Assembly (NCBI GenBank): GCA_028290595.1
Contig: JAQGJO010000386.1
Location: 1 to 6,695 of the forward strand
Direction of reading: 5' to 3'
Source of the DNA: Hyphomicrobiales bacterium
GTDB lineage: Bacteria > Pseudomonadota > Alphaproteobacteria > Rhizobiales > Beijerinckiaceae
DNA: 6,695 nt
In this document: positions 5,419 through 6,695 of the stretch, piece by piece
Layout: each line of letters starts with the position of its first letter
How positions within the stretch are numbered: position 1 is the stretch's first letter
Made by a program: the position numbers and the translations under genes
Notes under the pieces: generated by a model
Databases searched by the model: none
Told to the model about the DNA's origin: nothing
The model's input: the letters and a program-made list of their open reading frames with translations, nothing else

Positions 5419-5708
5419 AGATTTCTCTCCCTGGAGACTGGTTGTCGGAAAAGGCGATGAGCCGTGGCGGCAAAATGGCAGGCCCGGCGCTTGAGAGCAA
5501 TAGGGCTTGGACAACGGGATTTGAGCGCATTGCGCCGCAACCGGGCAAAACGGAACAACTGTCACCAGCGGCTATTTGGCCCTTGAATTCCCATGATCTT
5601 GCCACCATCTTGCCGCGCGGCGGCGGGATGGCTATTCCCTGTCGCACGAATAGCTGGGGCAATCCCCGGCCAGGGACAAAGATTAGGCCATTTGAAGGGG
5701 GAGCGCAT
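5419..5708. other. Divergent intergenic region without a recognised gene
   Basis: This 290-bp spacer separates the DUF1330 gene (minus) from the ABC ATPase gene (plus) and must contain both promoters. The plus-strand frame of the ATPase is open back to 5442, but that stretch carries no ABC similarity and the ATPase motif order begins at 5709. TTGCCG-17 nt-TATTCC around 5610-5638 is a weak promoter-like pair facing the ATPase. The strong GGGGGAG ribosome binding site of the ATPase lies at its right end. No tRNA, hairpin array or conserved RNA element was recognised. Confidence 0.5.
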
Positions 5709-6497
5709 ATGACACTCGTCGAGACGCGCGGTCTCGTGAAACGATTTGGTTCGTTCACGGCCGTAAACGACGTGTCGTTTTCGGTGCAACGCGGCGAGGT
5801 CGTCGGGTTTCTGGGGCCAAACGGCGCCGGCAAGTCGACCACAATGAAGATTATCGCCGGGTTTCTGGAACCGTCGTCGGGCGAGGCTTTCGTCGCCGGC
5901 CACAACAGCCGCACCGACGCACTGGCCGCCCGAAAGCGGCTCGGCTACCTGCCGGAAGGCGCACCGGCCTACCCCGACATGACGGTGGGGGATTTTCTGG
6001 AATTCATCGCCGCCATGCGCGGCCTCGATGCCGCCACAACGCGCAAACGGCTCGGTATTCTGGTCGAGCGCATCGATCTCGCCGAAGTCTGGAACCGCCG
6101 CATCGACGCGCTGTCGAAAGGTTTCAAGCGCCGCGTTGGCATCGCCCAGGCGCTGGTGCACGACCCCGACGTGCTGATCCTCGACGAGCCGACCGACGGC
6201 CTCGATCCCAACCAGAAGCACGAGATGCGCGAACTCATCCGTGAGCTGGCGCCCGAGAAGGCGATTGTCGTCTCGACGCATATCCTCGAAGAGGTAGAGG
6301 CGATCTGCACGCGAGCGCTGATCATCGCGCGTGGCGTGATCCTCGCCGACGGCACGCCGGCAGATCTGCTTGCCAAGGCGCCCCCGTCCGATCCGGACCG
6401 TCAGCGGCTGGTCAAGACGACGCCGCTGGAAGATGCCTTCCGCCATATCACCGCGATAGCGTTTTCCGATTCCATGGAATCGGAAAGACGCGTCTAG
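5709..6497 (+). CDS. ABC transporter ATP-binding protein, Gld (ABC-2) type
   Basis: A 262-aa ATPase subunit of an ABC-2 exporter, resembling the GldA-like ATPases found in many Proteobacteria. Seen: Walker A GPNGAGKST (36-44); Q-loop region LGYLPEGAPAYPDMTV (78-93), where Glu83 replaces the usual Gln, as in GldA relatives; signature LSKGFKRRV (135-143); Walker B VLILDEP (155-161) and D-loop DGLDP (163-167); H-loop His191 in STHILEEVEAIC. The start at 5709 follows GGGGGAG with 6-nt spacing. The protein ends LEDAFRHITAIAFSDSMESE-RRV; the last dozen residues are encoded by a palindromic repeat, so the natural C-terminus may have been altered. It is followed after 84 bp by the permease gene on the same strand. 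The exported substrate is unknown; in this group a Gld/DUF4340-type auxiliary protein often follows the permease. Confidence 0.94.
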   Translation: MTLVETRGLVKRFGSFTAVNDVSFSVQRGEVVGFLGPNGAGKSTTMKIIAGFLEPSSGEAFVAGHNSRTDALAARKRLGYLPEGAPAYPDMTVGDFLEFIAAMRGLDAATTRKRLGILVERIDLAEVWNRRIDALSKGFKRRVGIAQALVHDPDVLILDEPTDGLDPNQKHEMRELIRELAPEKAIVVSTHILEEVEAICTRALIIARGVILADGTPADLLAKAPPSDPDRQRLVKTTPLEDAFRHITAIAFSDSMESERRV

Positions 6498-6558
6498 TTT
6501 TTTAAAGAGAGCATTTTCTTCACGCGAACCGGTATCCACTTCGCTTGAAAATGCTCTC
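6459..6558. repeat. Composite palindromic repeat spanning the ATPase stop codon
   Basis: Two palindromes lie side by side. The first is a perfect 24-bp dyad at 6463-6486 centred on CCATGG, extended by GCGT/ACGC (6459-6462 with 6488-6491) around one unpaired G at 6487. The second has perfect 12-bp arms GAGAGCATTTTC/GAAAATGCTCTC (6507-6518 with 6547-6558) enclosing CGCGAACCGGTATCCACTTC, with an inner GCGAA/TTCGC stem (6524-6528, 6540-6544). The ATPase stop TAG (6495-6497) and a T6 run (6498-6503) lie between them. To my knowledge, repeats with this GCGAACCGGTATCCACTTCGC core are common in Bradyrhizobium-like genomes. The first hairpin plus T6 could reduce read-through into the permease (inference). 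Confidence 0.85.
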
Positions 6559-6581
6559 GAACAGGCAGGAGCCTGAGAGCA

Positions 6582-6695
6582 ATGAAGACTGTTTACCTGG
6601 TTTTTCGCCGCGAGTTCGCCGGCTATTTCTCCACCCCCATCGCCGCCGTTTTCCTCATCGTCTTCCTCGGCATGGCAACAGGCCTCACGTTTTTC
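6582..6695 (+). CDS. ABC-2 transporter permease (N-terminal part)
   Basis: The first 38 codons of an integral-membrane permease; the gene runs off the right edge. Seen: a short amphipathic start MKTVYLVFRREFAGYFSTPI (residues 1-20), in which R-R-E-F/L-x-x-Y-F-x-T-P is characteristic of ABC-2 permeases of the GldF/NosY type, then the first transmembrane helix (AAVFLIVFLGMATGLTFF, 21-38). The start at 6582 is preceded by GAGAG (6575-6579) and by AGGAG (6567-6571). It is co-oriented with the ATPase gene, which supplies the matching nucleotide-binding subunit. The 84-bp gap is filled mostly by a palindromic repeat, so co-transcription is likely but could be attenuated. Confidence 0.88.
   Translation, partial: MKTVYLVFRREFAGYFSTPIAAVFLIVFLGMATGLTFF

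Noticed and set aside
5442..5708. N-terminal extension of the ABC ATPase
   Set aside because: The frame is open, but there is no ABC similarity before MTLVETRGLVKRFG, and a strong GGGGGAG lies just before the ATG at 5709.
5562..6539. Long open frame (325 codons) on the minus strand opposite the ABC ATPase
   Set aside because: It is the antisense shadow of the ATPase, which has complete Walker A, signature, Walker B and H-loop motifs. The antisense protein has no recognisable domain.
1..6695. CRISPR array, tRNA, rRNA, riboswitch, phage or integrase
   Set aside because: No regularly spaced direct repeats, cloverleaf-like segments or recognisable integrase or transposase motifs were found on either strand.

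Overview
The window looks like chromosomal DNA of a GC-rich alphaproteobacterium, most likely a Hyphomicrobiales/Rhizobiales member near Bradyrhizobium or Rhodopseudomonas. This rests on high-GC codon use, a Liv-type permease, a GMC oxidoreductase, DUF1330 and Gld-type ABC proteins, and short palindromic repeats of the kind common in those genomes. It is inference from recognised families, not a database match.

Layout. (1) 1-217, minus strand: N-terminus of a LivH-type branched-chain amino acid ABC permease, running off the left edge. (2) 218-368: divergent spacer with a very AT-rich palindrome cluster, a candidate operator. (3) 369-911, plus: MarR-family regulator. (4) 924-1061: two inverted hairpin repeats between convergent genes. 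(5) 1070-1501, minus: GNAT acetyltransferase. (6) 1607-2993, plus: a tightly coupled three-gene membrane redox operon. It encodes a 66-aa two-helix protein, a 48-aa one-helix protein, and a 347-aa fusion of a ferric-reductase/MsrQ-like heme membrane domain with a C-terminal Rieske [2Fe-2S] domain. (7) 2981-3195: a second pair of inverted hairpin repeats, of a different family, again between convergent genes. (8) 3272-4987, minus: GMC-family FAD oxidoreductase with a strong ribosome binding site and a candidate promoter. (9) 5128-5418, minus: DUF1330 protein followed by a hairpin terminator. (10) 5709-6497, plus: Gld-type ABC ATPase whose last codons lie inside a palindromic repeat. (11) 6582-6695, plus: start of its ABC-2 permease partner, cut by the right edge.

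How it works together. The MarR protein probably controls itself and the divergent Liv transporter through the AT-rich palindromes. The three-gene redox operon is the least familiar unit. Its ATGA and TGATG overlaps imply translational coupling and a joint membrane complex carrying heme b and a Rieske cluster that, by charge distribution, faces the cytoplasm. The right end begins an ABC-2 export operon (ATPase then permease). No tRNA, rRNA, CRISPR array, transposase or phage gene was seen. The most unusual sequence-level signals are three families of hairpin repeats at gene ends. In two families the copies keep their pairing through compensatory base changes, and in two cases the repeat supplies the stop codon and last residues of a protein.
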